Shown here piece by piece: positions 8,192 to 15,355 of a stretch of DNA of 19,216 nt. Below the pieces are notes generated by a model. The model was not told where the DNA came from and did not search any database. It worked only from the letters and a program-made list of their open reading frames with translations. Position 1 is the first letter of the stretch; each line of letters starts with the position of its first letter. The position numbers were made by a program, and so were the translations under genes. The DNA lies in NCBI GenBank assembly GCA_910579535.1, contig CAJTUR010000027.1, positions 1 through 19,216 on the forward strand. Direction: 5' to 3'. Origin of the DNA: an uncultured Bacilli bacterium. Lineage in GTDB: Bacteria; Bacillota_I; Bacilli_A; RF39; UBA660.

Positions 8192-8379
8192 TCAATAATT
8201 TAAGTTTTTTTCTGCTAAAAATTCACCCCAAATTGTTGCAAAATAATTGTCAATTATCGTTCTACACATCCCATGAATAAAAATCACACAAATGTCTTTT
8301 TCAATACTTTCAAAATTTACCATAGGTAATTTTAAACATCTTTTGTATATGCATTATTAATAAAATCTATATTAATCAT
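8192..8379 (-). pseudogene. Remnant of an alpha/beta-fold hydrolase
   Basis: An ATG at 8379 behind GAGGTAAAAGAGA opens MINIDFINNAYTKDV and stops. Shifting frame gives LKLPMVNFESIEKD, then CVIFIHGM with a WGEFLAEKN segment, ending in TGA at 8192-8194. The HGM after a hydrophobic strand is the oxyanion-hole beginning of alpha/beta hydrolases. The catalytic serine and histidine regions are missing. This is a broken N-terminal remnant with a frameshift and truncation. The remaining 7976-8191 is very AT-rich and I see no other gene in it. Confidence 0.5.
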
Positions 8380-8475
8380 TCTCTTTTACCTCGTTTATAT
8401 ATCGAACTATTCAAGTTAATAATTTAATTATAACTGAAAATCTAAAATATTTACTATGCTCTAAAAAAATAGAAT

Positions 8476-10125
8476 TCAATTTTGTTTAGTATTTATTTTT
8501 CTACTATTTAAAGTTATCACTTTATCTGCTAGTTTTAAAATTTCTTTTTTATGGGTAATGATAATAATTGTATGTGTTTCTTTTAATTTTTGTAAGATTT
8601 GTTTGATGTTTTCAATCTTTTCTAAATCAAGGGAAGATGTGACTTCATCTAAAATAAGAATTTTAGACTCTTTTAATAACGTTCTTGCGAGAGATAGAAG
8701 TCTCTTTTGTCCTCCCGATAGATTATTTGATTTTTCATCAATAACTGTATCATAGCCTTTTGGCAATTTTTCAATAAAAGAAGCTATTCCAATTAATTCA
8801 CAGATTTCTTTTTGTTTTTCGTGGTCTTTGTTAATTAGGTCAAAGTTTTTTCTAATACTTAAATTAAATAAATAAGTTTCTTGATTTAATACTGCCATTT
8901 CTTTTAAATAGGACGATTTTTCGATTTTATTGATCTTTTTATTATCTAATAAAATGGTTCCTTTTTTTGGTTCATAAAGACGCAAAATTAAGTTAATCAA
9001 AGTTGTTTTGCCGCTGCCATTGCTTCCACTAATTGCTGTAATCTTATTGGGATGAATGGTAAAATTTAGGTTTGATAATAACTCTTTATTGTTATAAGAG
9101 AAATACACTTTCTTAAATTCAATTTTACCAGCACATTCAGTTATTTTTTCACAAGAGTTATTTTTTATTTTCTTTTCATCAACTACCTCCTTTAAACGCT
9201 CTATAGAAATGTTTTGCTCTTTTACTTTTTCAAAAGAAGACATCACAATTTCAGTTGAGATAAATAAAGCTTCAAAATAGGAAATGATAATAAGCAATTG
9301 TTCAATGTTTAATTTCTTTTTTATCAAGAAAACAATACATAAAACGTAGACAAAAGCTTTTATAAAACTTAAAAATATTTTTAATAATGTTTTTCTATTT
9401 ATTTGATACTTTCTTTTTTTGGTGTATATTTTTTGCCAAGATGAATAGATGTTTTCATATTTTTCATTAAAACTTTTCGAAAAGTCTAGCGTTTGAATGT
9501 CTTTTAGTCCTAAAAGCGTTTCATTAATTAAATTGATTCCTTTTTCATTGACATTTCTTTGTTTTCGCGCATAAATCGTGGCTTGATTGGTTAGATACGT
9601 ACTAAGTAAGATATAAAGAATTTCAACACCTATTAAAAAAAAGCAAAAAATATAGTTAAAATAAAAAAAATAAAGAAAAAGAAAAAGCATTTTAAATACA
9701 TTTATTAGAACGGTCAAAAAGTCATCTGCCATCTCACCAACCGTTATAATATCTAAAGTCAGGTTATTTATCATTCTTCCCGTTTTTATTTTTTGTTTTT
9801 CGGATTCACTCAAGGTGTAAATTTTTTGTACAATTTTTTGATACAACGTGATGTAATTGTGTTTAAAAAAATTAGAATAATTTTTCATATTCGAGTAAGA
9901 AAGTAAACTAATGACTACTTTAATTATCAAATAGAGCATTACACAGATTAAAGCTTTATCATATAAAGATTGGGTCAAATTATCAGTGATTTTGGCAACA
10001 TAAATAGGAAGAAATAATTCTAAAATACAATTAAAAAAATAACCTATGTAATAAGGAATCAGTTTTCTTTTGTCCACTTTCACTAATTCATAATAGTTTT
10101 TAATGATACGACTACATTCTTTCAT
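8476..10125 (-). CDS. ABC exporter, fused membrane and ATPase domains
   Basis: A type IV half-transporter that should dimerise in the membrane; the substrate is unknown. Residues 1-300 contain about six hydrophobic segments (near 24-45, 58-78, 138-175, 250-270 and 275-295). Residues 330-549 are the ATPase: Walker A GSNGSGKT (367-374), Q-loop Q415, signature LSGGQ (469-473), Walker B ILILDE (489-494), H-loop H525. At 549 residues it is slightly short of the usual 570-600. The start at ATG 10125 has AAGGAG eight bases upstream. It follows the AraC-type regulator gene but is separated from it by a terminator-like hairpin. Expression may therefore depend on partial readthrough or a weak promoter in the T-rich gap. 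Drug, peptide or lipid export are all possible. Confidence 0.9.
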   Translation of the reverse strand: MKECSRIIKNYYELVKVDKRKLIPYYIGYFFNCILELFLPIYVAKITDNLTQSLYDKALICVMLYLIIKVVISLLSYSNMKNYSNFFKHNYITLYQKIVQKIYTLSESEKQKIKTGRMINNLTLDIITVGEMADDFLTVLINVFKMLFLFLYFFYFNYIFCFFLIGVEILYILLSTYLTNQATIYARKQRNVNEKGINLINETLLGLKDIQTLDFSKSFNEKYENIYSSWQKIYTKKRKYQINRKTLLKIFLSFIKAFVYVLCIVFLIKKKLNIEQLLIIISYFEALFISTEIVMSSFEKVKEQNISIERLKEVVDEKKIKNNSCEKITECAGKIEFKKVYFSYNNKELLSNLNFTIHPNKITAISGSNGSGKTTLINLILRLYEPKKGTILLDNKKINKIEKSSYLKEMAVLNQETYLFNLSIRKNFDLINKDHEKQKEICELIGIASFIEKLPKGYDTVIDEKSNNLSGGQKRLLSLARTLLKESKILILDEVTSSLDLEKIENIKQILQKLKETHTIIIITHKKEILKLADKVITLNSRKINTKQN

Positions 10126-10160
10126 TTTTAACTCCTTTTTTTTAATTATGACAAAAAAGA

Positions 10161-10202
10161 AAGAAAAAAACTTGACTTTATTTTTATAAAAAAGGTCAAG
10201 TT
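10161..10202 (-). terminator. Intrinsic terminator after the AraC-type regulator
   Basis: Minus strand: arms AACTTGAC (10202-10195) and GTCAAGTT (10176-10169), loop mostly A/T, then a run of seven T. The first arm overlaps the TAA stop of the regulator. Confidence 0.75.
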
Positions 10203-10863
10203 AAACGGATTCAAAATTCGTGGTCTTAATACAAAAATAATTGCTTGCTGGTAAAGTGAGGAAAACCGATCCTTCAAATTTTTTATCTAAGCAACAATAA
10301 TAAAAACTTCCCTCTTTTTCGTTGCGTTCTAAAAAACCATAACGTTTTTCTTTTAAAAATTTGGGATGACTCTTTTTTATTTCTTCCCAAAATTCCGTTA
10401 TTTCTTGATGGCGAGTTTTATAATTTACCTTTTTAGAAATCCCATAGAGTTCAAATTTTTTAGCTTTATAGATTTTATATTCAATCGATGGATTCTCACT
10501 TTGCTTTTTAAAAACTATTTTTTTAAAGAGGTTTAATTCCTTATTTTGTTTTTTTACTTCTCTGGGAGAAAAACCGTGAAAACTTTTAAAGGCTCGATTG
10601 TAACTTGATGGAGAATTATATAAATATTTGTAGGAGACTTCTGTAATACTTTTTCCATTTAGTATGTCATTTACAGAAAGAGATAAACGGCGATATTTTA
10701 CATATTCATTTAAACTGATTCCCGAAAGAGCGGTAAATATAAGGTTCAAGTTGGTCCAAGATAAACCGATTAATGAAGCTATTTTCTTTTTATCTAATGG
10801 TTCAAGTAAGTGGTTCTCTATTTCTTCAATTACTCTATTTAATTCTTCATAAATGTTAGACAT
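10201..10863 (-). CDS. AraC-family transcriptional regulator with partial effector domain
   Basis: A DNA-binding regulator. The N-terminal 100 residues are two helix-turn-helix motifs of the AraC/XylS type: IASLIGLSWTNLNLIFTAL and the second with SPSSYNRAFKSFHGFSPREVK. Residues 120-220 look like the start of a GyrI-like effector-binding domain (EYKIYKAKKFELYGISKKV, then FWEEIK and YGFLER). The C-terminal part is short, so the domain may be incomplete. ATG 10863 is chosen because AAAGGTGAT precedes it; an ATG ten codons earlier overlaps the upstream gene. It starts 10 bases after the alkyltransferase stop, so the two are co-transcribed. It could control the neighbouring ABC exporter, as is common for such regulators. 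Confidence 0.85.
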   Translation of the reverse strand: MSNIYEELNRVIEEIENHLLEPLDKKKIASLIGLSWTNLNLIFTALSGISLNEYVKYRRLSLSVNDILNGKSITEVSYKYLYNSPSSYNRAFKSFHGFSPREVKKQNKELNLFKKIVFKKQSENPSIEYKIYKAKKFELYGISKKVNYKTRHQEITEFWEEIKKSHPKFLKEKRYGFLERNEKEGSFYYCCLDKKFEGSVFLTLPASNYFCIKTTNFESV

Positions 10864-10873
10864 ACCATCACCT

Positions 10874-11173
10874 TTATTCGTTTTTCCACTCATATTTTTC
10901 TAAATTCACCTTATAATTTTTAACTTCAATACCCTCAAGTTCTAATTTTAATTTTTGTTTTTCTATGCCTCCAAAAGCAAAGTTTTTAGATAGCTCTCCT
11001 TTATTGTTTACGACTTTATAACAAGGAAATTTTTCTTCATCAGGATTGTTATGCAAAATGTTTCCTATGACTCGTGCTAGTTTTTTATTACCTAAATTTA
11101 GAGCAATACTACCATAAGTGACGACTTTTCCTTTAGGAATTTGTTTTAAATATTGATAAACTTTTTCTTTCAT
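10874..11173 (-). CDS. MGMT-family DNA alkyltransferase-like protein
   Basis: A 99-residue protein equal to the C-terminal DNA-binding/active-site domain of O6-alkylguanine-DNA alkyltransferase. It has PKGKVVTYG at 13-21, the Arg-finger-like LARVIG, and FPCYKVV, where the acceptor cysteine is present (canonical PCHRV, here with Tyr for His). The GGIEKQK...LELEGIEV tail is typical. The cysteine suggests true repair activity rather than the tryptophan-bearing ATL form, but the short stand-alone form is less well studied. A TG-extended -10 (TGTTAAAAT, 11198-11206) lies about 25 bases upstream. First gene of the unit with the AraC-type regulator. Confidence 0.9.
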   Translation of the reverse strand: MKEKVYQYLKQIPKGKVVTYGSIALNLGNKKLARVIGNILHNNPDEEKFPCYKVVNNKGELSKNFAFGGIEKQKLKLELEGIEVKNYKVNLEKYEWKNE

Positions 11174-11197
11174 TCTTCTACTTCTTTCTGCTCTTTC

Positions 11198-11206
11198 ATT
11201 TTAACA
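11198..11206 (-). promoter_or_regulatory. Extended -10 promoter element before the alkyltransferase
   Basis: TGTTAAAAT on the minus strand, about 25 bases before the ATG at 11173; no clear -35 is visible. From here to 11453 the sequence is AT-rich and I see no gene. Confidence 0.4.
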
Positions 11207-11453
11207 CAGTTTTTGTTTATTTTATTAATTCTCTTATTCTAATGAGCAATAAAATAAATCACTACACTTTTATTTTAAGCCTTACATATAATTACTTTTC
11301 TCTTAAAAAAATACCAATCACATAGATTGATATTTTATGGAAATTTATTTTACGTTATTATTTATCTATAATTTACTTATTATCAAAATGAATTTGAATT
11401 TTTATATTACCTTATAATTTTGTGGCATGGAATACATTTCAACAATTTTATTA

Positions 11454-13184
11454 TTATTTTTCTAAAATTTCATTTTCATATAACTTTTTATAAGTTTGAT
11501 TTTTAGATAATAAATTCTTGTGTGTTCCTGTATCTATAATTTTACCATCTTCTACTAACATGATTCTATCTGAATTTACTATTGTAGATAGTCGATGTGC
11601 AATAATTAGTATAGTATATTTATCTTTCATATTATTTATTGCCTGTTGAATATAACCTTGCGTTTCATTATCTAATGCTGAAGTTGCCTCATCAAATAAG
11701 ATTATTTTTGTATCTTGTACAAAGGCTCTTGCAATTGCAAGTCTTTGTCTTTAACCACCAGATAAAGTTACTCCTCCTTCACCAACAACCGTATCATATC
11801 CATCTGGTAATGTTTTAATAAAATCAGCCAAGCATGCCAACTTACATGCTTCGGAAATTTCTTTATCGCTAACATTCTTTTTTACTAATTTAAAATTATC
11901 TCTTATGCTCATATTGAATATGTAAGGATTTTGGCTAATTATTGTTATATTATTTCTGATTGAACTTTCATCTAAAGTGTTTATATCTTTTCCATCTAAA
12001 AAAATATTTCCTGATTTAATATTATATAATTTGCATAAAAGTGAAAATATTGTCGTTTTACCAGCACCACTTTTTCCTACAAAAGCTACTGTTTCGTTAG
12101 TATCTACTTTAAAACTCATGCCTTTTAAGACTTCATTATTATTATAACCAAAATGAACATCTTTGAATTCAAAATTACCTTTTATCTTTTCTATATGTTC
12201 TTTCCCAAAAATCTCTTTTTTAAACTCACTATTATTTAATATAGAAAATACACGGTCACAAGATAAATTAAATCCCTTTATTTCTTCCAATAAATCTCCA
12301 ACATTTTTCATTAAATTACTCAAAACACGGGAACGATAGTTGTATAAAACTAAAGCAGAAGCAACAGATAAGTAGTTATGTGACAAAAAAACAATAAATA
12401 ATAAAATCAGCAATATTTCACATAGATCATATGTAACATCAATAATGCAATTGTAATCGATTTCAGCATTACGCAAAGCAAATTGACTATAGGTTAAATT
12501 ATCTATATTTTCATCAATCTCCTCAACAAAGGATTCTTTTGCATTGAGCATTTTTATGTCTCTAATTCCTCGCACTAATTCGACAATCAAGCTATTTGTT
12601 TTTTCTCTTTGTTTACGATACTTTTTATCTTCTTCGTTCATTTTTTTTACCTTTAATAAATGTAAAGATGTGAGTAATATTGAACAAACTAGAAAAAAGC
12701 AAAATACAATTTTATTAACGATAAAAATTGCTACATAAATTCCAATATCTGTTAAAATTCCTGTAAGATATCTCATTCCTCTAGTAAATATTCTTGACAT
12801 ATCATCAGTATCATTATTAATTCTTTGGATAAATGTTCCACTACCTTTTTTATCAATAGAAGTTAATTAAATCTTTAAAATTTCACGAGCTGCATTTATT
12901 TGGATATCTTTTGTGGTTCCACGAAAAAACACTTGTGTATTTTTTCTTAAAACAACAGTTGTAAAATCACATAAAAATGACATTCCAAAGCAAATAAGAG
13001 CTGCAATCAAAAGTTCTTTATATAAAGAAGATGATAATGCTACTAATTGTTTAGCCGTTATAATAGGATAGATAATATTTATTGCAATATTTGATATTGA
13101 GATAATTGTAAAAATAATTAAATTTTTCTTATATTTTTTGCCATATTTATAAACTCTTTTTAAGTTATTAATTGTTTCTTTCAT
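11454..13184 (-). pseudogene. ABC exporter interrupted by two in-frame TAA codons
   Basis: A single frame from ATG 13184 to TAA 11454-11456 (about 575 codons) encodes a full ABC half-transporter. It has six hydrophobic segments, Walker A GKSGAGKTT, Q-loop ISQNPYIF, the signature, Walker B IILFDEATSALD and H-loop IIAHRLS. Two TAA codons interrupt it: 12867-12869, in the first intracellular loop (EILKI*LTSIDKKGSGTF), and 11751-11753, giving LSGG*RQRLAIARAF. Homologues carry glutamine at the second site, so CAA became TAA by one C-to-T change; the first site also suits glutamine. There are no frameshifts, so the decay is recent. As written, the protein would end before the signature is complete and lack Walker B. 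Its sequence is not a duplicate of the exporter at 8476. The ribosome site is weak (GGTGG before ATG 13184). Confidence 0.85.
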
Positions 13185-13282
13185 AACAACCACCACATAA
13201 ATTATATATACTATTTTTTTGATTTATAATAGCTTCAAATATAAAAGATAATATCTAATAATAAATATTTTCTTGGTTTCAA

Positions 13283-13300
13283 AAGGATAAGTCCTTTTGC
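13283..13300. repeat. Perfect hairpin at the left edge of the repeat-flanked module
   Basis: AAAAGGA-TAAG-TCCTTTT, a 7-bp stem with a four-base loop, directly abutting the left 50-bp repeat. No T-run follows, so it is not an obvious terminator. Confidence 0.5.
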
Positions 13301-13350
13301 ACATGTTCATTGATTATGTTAATGTACAAGTGTGTTTTACTAAATCGACA
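13300..13350 (+). repeat. Left copy of a 50-bp direct repeat
   Basis: Begins cacatgttcattgattatg and ends taaatcgaca. It matches 14774-14823 over about 50 bases with four transitions and one single-base indel. It contains a hairpin: CATTGA...TTAATG plus an outer CACATGT...ACAAGTG. Confidence 0.85.
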
Positions 13351-13367
13351 CCATTTGACATTTTTGA

Positions 13368-13389
13368 ACTACGAGTTAAAACTCGTAGT
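13368..13389 (-). terminator. Hairpin at the end of the 59-aa gene
   Basis: Arms ACTACGAG and CTCGTAGT (8 bp, perfect), six-base loop containing the stop codon. It is followed by TTCAAAAATG on the minus strand and by CCTTTTCTT on the plus strand, so the T-tract is weak. Confidence 0.45.
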
Positions 13390-13555
13390 CCTTTTCTTCT
13401 AAATACAAATTCATCTCTTTTTCTTTAGGTGTATCCTTAGTAATATATGAAATATCAGAATCATTATATAAATTATTTTCATAACTACATATAAATTCAA
13501 TCTTGTTTTTTAAAGCTGTTTCAATTTCAATTTCTTGTTTAATAATATTAACCAT
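13376..13555 (-). CDS. Small acidic protein, 59 residues, unknown
   Basis: ATG 13555 is preceded by GTGAGGAG at good spacing. The frame encodes MVNIIKQEIEIETALKNK, then an acidic, asparagine- and tyrosine-rich tail ending EEKDYEF. It has no membrane segment, no metal motif and no family I recognise. The stop sits in the loop of a perfect 8-bp hairpin (13368-13389) that may end the transcript. Upstream is a leader of about 175 bases with an attenuator-like hairpin, unusual for so small a gene. It is divergent from the queuosine-salvage gene and lies inside the same pair of direct repeats. Confidence 0.65.
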   Translation of the reverse strand: MVNIIKQEIEIETALKNKIEFICSYENNLYNDSDISYITKDTPKEKEMNLYLEEKDYEF

Positions 13556-13586
13556 TAAAGAATCTCCTCACTTTCTTTTACACAAC

Positions 13587-13743
13587 AAAAAATCAATTCC
13601 ATTTCTAGAATTGACATTTATCATTAAGCTCTAACTATAAAAAGTTCGAGCAGATTTTTCTCTGGTGTCCGAGAGGGAGAAGTACAACAACTCTTTGAGC
13701 AAAAGAAATAGTCAATAATAATTTATTAACTGACCACAGTATA
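13587..13743 (-). promoter_or_regulatory. Structured leader with attenuator before the 59-aa gene
   Basis: A TG-extended -10 (TGTTATACT, TATACT at 13743-13738) would start a minus transcript near 13731. The leader contains a GC-richer block (13653-13700). It then holds a stem of arms 13651-13643 and 13636-13628 (8 of 9 pairs), and next TCAATTC/GAATTGA (13614-13608 with 13599-13593) followed by six T: a proper intrinsic terminator 32 bases before the ATG. The arrangement suggests transcription attenuation by a ligand, protein or leader peptide. I match it to no riboswitch class I know; it lacks T-box and preQ1 signatures. Confidence 0.5.
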
Positions 13744-13783
13744 ACACATTTTTTATTAAACTCTATATCAGGTTATTAATTTA

Positions 13784-13792
13784 TGATAAAAT
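13784..13792 (+). promoter_or_regulatory. Extended -10 of the queuosine-salvage gene
   Basis: TGATAAAAT, about 25 bases before the chosen ATG at 13817. No good -35 is visible. The promoter lies about 40 bases from the divergent one at 13738-13743, so a shared regulator could act on both. Confidence 0.45.
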
Positions 13793-13816
13793 ATATAAAT
13801 GAGGGAGCGTGAAACA

Positions 13817-14764
13817 ATGATAACAAAAGAGCAAATACTAAATTCTATACAATTTGTAGTTAATAATTCTAGTCATGTTCGAATTAAAGAGGAAAATATA
13901 GAAAATGTCATTAATTTGCTTAAAGAAAGCAAGAAAGATCCTTGGTTAAATAGTGATTATTTAGATTTAGAATCTGAAAATCAAATTCTAATTTATATGA
14001 TATTATGTGAATCATTAAACTTTTGCTATTGGGATTCTGATATAAAGTGGAAAATAGAATATAAAGGAGAATGGTATTCAGGATCGTTTGGATTATTTTA
14101 TGCTATATCTAAAGCAATTCAAAAGGGATATGATTTATTAAATGTTGAATATTTAGAAAATATAACGATTGAACAACTTGATGAAATATTTAAAGGAACT
14201 ACTTCTATTCCTTTATTAAAAGAAAGATATAATATCATTAAACAATTATCTTGTGAATTAAAAAGCATAAAAGATATTTCTAAGTCACTTGATTCTAATG
14301 GAGATATAGAACTTTTAAATAAAATTATTAATAATTTCAGCAATTTTAAAGATATAAGCATTTATAAAGGGCAAAAAGTATACTTTTTTAAACGAGCTAT
14401 TTTATTAGTAGGAGACTTGATTTTAAATGTTGCATCAATTAAAGCAAAAGTTATAAATGATAACAACATGCCTGGATGTGCTGATTATAAAATACCACAA
14501 GTATTAAGACATTTAGGAATTTTAGAATATTCTAATGAATTAGCTGATATAATTGATTCTGAACAAACAATAGAACATGATAGTGAAATGGAAGTTGAAA
14601 TTCGTGCTAATATGTTATATGCAATAGAATTGATTAAAAATGGATTACATCAAAAAGGAATAAATATGAGTTCTGTTCAAATAGATAATGCTTTGTGGTT
14701 ATTAAGTAAAAATAAAGAATTTAAAGATAAGCCACATCATCTAACTAGAACTATTTATTATTAA
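13817..14764 (+). CDS. Queuosine-5'-phosphate N-glycosylase, DUF2419/QNG1 family
   Basis: The family releases queuine from queuosine 5'-monophosphate so the base can be reused for tRNA modification. Family marks in order: NFCYW (68-72), GSFGLFYAI (89-97), FFKRAILLVGDL (190-201), CADYKIPQVLRHLG (221-234) with the conserved aspartate, EVEIRA (259-264), LW (293-294) and the C-terminal HHLTRTIYY. At 315 residues it has full length. Start ATG 13817 is chosen because GGGAG lies nine bases upstream; an ATG at 13799 would put that site inside the gene. Eukaryotes commonly have this enzyme, bacteria patchily, so horizontal gain is plausible. It sits between two 50-bp direct repeats with no other queuosine gene in the window. 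Confidence 0.9.
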   Translation: MITKEQILNSIQFVVNNSSHVRIKEENIENVINLLKESKKDPWLNSDYLDLESENQILIYMILCESLNFCYWDSDIKWKIEYKGEWYSGSFGLFYAISKAIQKGYDLLNVEYLENITIEQLDEIFKGTTSIPLLKERYNIIKQLSCELKSIKDISKSLDSNGDIELLNKIINNFSNFKDISIYKGQKVYFFKRAILLVGDLILNVASIKAKVINDNNMPGCADYKIPQVLRHLGILEYSNELADIIDSEQTIEHDSEMEVEIRANMLYAIELIKNGLHQKGINMSSVQIDNALWLLSKNKEFKDKPHHLTRTIYY

Positions 14765-14773
14765 TTTCCTATA

Positions 14774-14823
14774 CACACGTTCATTGATTATGTCAATGTA
14801 CAAGTGTGTTTATTAAATTGACA
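14774..14823 (+). repeat. Right copy of the 50-bp direct repeat
   Basis: Starts nine bases after the stop of the queuosine-salvage gene. It is the same orientation and nearly the same sequence as 13300-13350. The inner stem CATTGA/TCAATG and outer ACACAC/GTGTGT are retained, so the copy could also serve as a transcription end for the gene before it. Confidence 0.85.
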
Positions 14824-14841
14824 AAACTTAATCAATTATAT

Positions 14842-14870
14842 TTGTTATAAAACAAATATCTTGATATAAT
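14842..14870 (+). promoter_or_regulatory. Promoter of the type I toxin gene
   Basis: TTGTTA (14842-14847), 17-bp spacer, TG-extended perfect TATAAT (14865-14870). Start predicted near 14877, leaving a leader of about 58 bases. Confidence 0.75.
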
Positions 14871-14934
14871 TTATTTAGGGAATATATTAACAGTTGAGTG
14901 CTTGCCAACTTTCGTAAGAAAGGAGGCTGATGAT

Positions 14935-15018
14935 ATGCATAAGAAAGATTTTTTAATCCTATCTCTTATTCTAATTATCTTCTTACTCATAGCCTTACTT
15001 TTTACTTTAGTAAAGTAG
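14935..15018 (+). CDS. Small hydrophobic peptide, candidate type I (TxpA/holin-like) toxin
   Basis: A 27-residue peptide: MHKKDF, then one continuous hydrophobic helix LILSLILIIFLLIALLFTLV and a final lysine. This is the shape of membrane-damaging type I toxins of Firmicutes. A very strong AAAGGAGG (14919-14926) lies eight bases before the ATG. The site is partly closed by the hairpin CTTTC-GTAA-GAAAG (14909-14922). The 5' leader TTGAGTGCTT (14894-14903) is exactly complementary to AAGCACTCAA (15037-15046) in the 3' UTR, as in toxin mRNAs that pair their ends to stay untranslated. A strong promoter precedes it, and an antisense RNA candidate overlaps the 3' UTR. Confidence 0.7.
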   Translation: MHKKDFLILSLILIIFLLIALLFTLVK

Positions 15019-15036
15019 TAATCTATAATAAGAGAA

Positions 15037-15118
15037 AAGCACTCAATTTACGTTCAGTAGATTAAGTGCTTACACAAATTAGTGGTGAGTACTCAACATT
15101 GAGGTGTTAAGTATTCCC
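15037..15118 (-). ncRNA. Candidate antisense antitoxin RNA
   Basis: Minus strand: arms 15071-15061 and 15047-15037 form an 11-bp stem with one T-G wobble, followed by TTTTCTC, an intrinsic terminator for RNA made from the right. A TAAAAT box (15130-15125) with weak upstream elements could start it near 15118. The RNA, about 80-90 bases, would be fully complementary to the 3' UTR of the toxin mRNA, as RatA is to TxpA. The ends are inferred. Confidence 0.5.
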
Positions 15119-15126
15119 TTTTTTAT
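15088..15126 (+). terminator. Terminator of the toxin mRNA
   Basis: An 11-bp imperfect stem (15088-15098 with 15105-15115), six-base loop, then CCC and six T. Confidence 0.65.
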
Positions 15127-15163
15127 TTTATGCAAGTTTCCTTGACAAATACATAATATCATA

Positions 15164-15189
15164 AAAACGACTTTTTTACAAGTCGTTTT
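15164..15189. terminator. Perfect 10-bp hairpin, possible bidirectional terminator
   Basis: AAAACGACTT (15164-15173) and AAGTCGTTTT (15180-15189) with a six-base loop. Flanking T or A runs are modest on both sides. Confidence 0.5.
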
Positions 15190-15339
15190 GCTATTTTAAC
15201 TCGAAGTTCGAGTTTCCTATCAATCTGGTGCGTTTACTGATGGGGTTTTGCACTCATAAATAAAAAAATAAGTTCATTGATATTTGATATATTTATTATA
15301 TCGTTTATTTCATTTTAAAGCAATATCATTTTGTTGCAT
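15190..15339. other. Non-coding, dyad-rich block between toxin locus and SAP gene
   Basis: No ORF with a ribosome site is seen. It contains a perfect hairpin AACTCGA-AGT-TCGAGTT (15198-15214) and then a stretch (15221-15255) that is much less AT-rich than its surroundings, with GGTGC paired to GCAC across about 20 bases. The remaining 15256-15339 is plain AT-rich sequence. Confidence 0.4.
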
Positions 15340-15352
15340 AAATTGTAATTTA
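15340..15352 (-). repeat. 13-bp repeat, copy A (after SAP gene)
   Basis: TAAATTACAATTT on the minus strand, beginning three bases after the SAP gene's stop. Here it is extended into a 17-bp odd palindrome, AATTGTAATTTACAATT. It is followed by AT, as is copy C. Confidence 0.9.
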
Positions 15353-15355
15353 CAA

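Noticed and set aside
53..13196. Reassignment of TAA to glutamine, suggested by four in-frame TAA codons
   Set aside because: Many intact genes in the window end with TAA at the expected family length, one of the two affected genes also has a frameshift, and CAA-to-TAA is the commonest nonsense change in AT-rich DNA.
13556..13743. T-box or preQ1 riboswitch
   Set aside because: The T-box AGGGTGGNACCGCG core and the preQ1 pseudoknot motifs are not found in the leader.
14119..14361. Minus-strand ORF opposite the queuosine-salvage gene
   Set aside because: It has no ribosome site, low-complexity hydrophobic composition, and lies wholly inside a well-supported gene.
13300..14823. CRISPR array
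   Set aside because: There are only two 50-bp repeats 1.4 kb apart with genes between them, and no cas genes.
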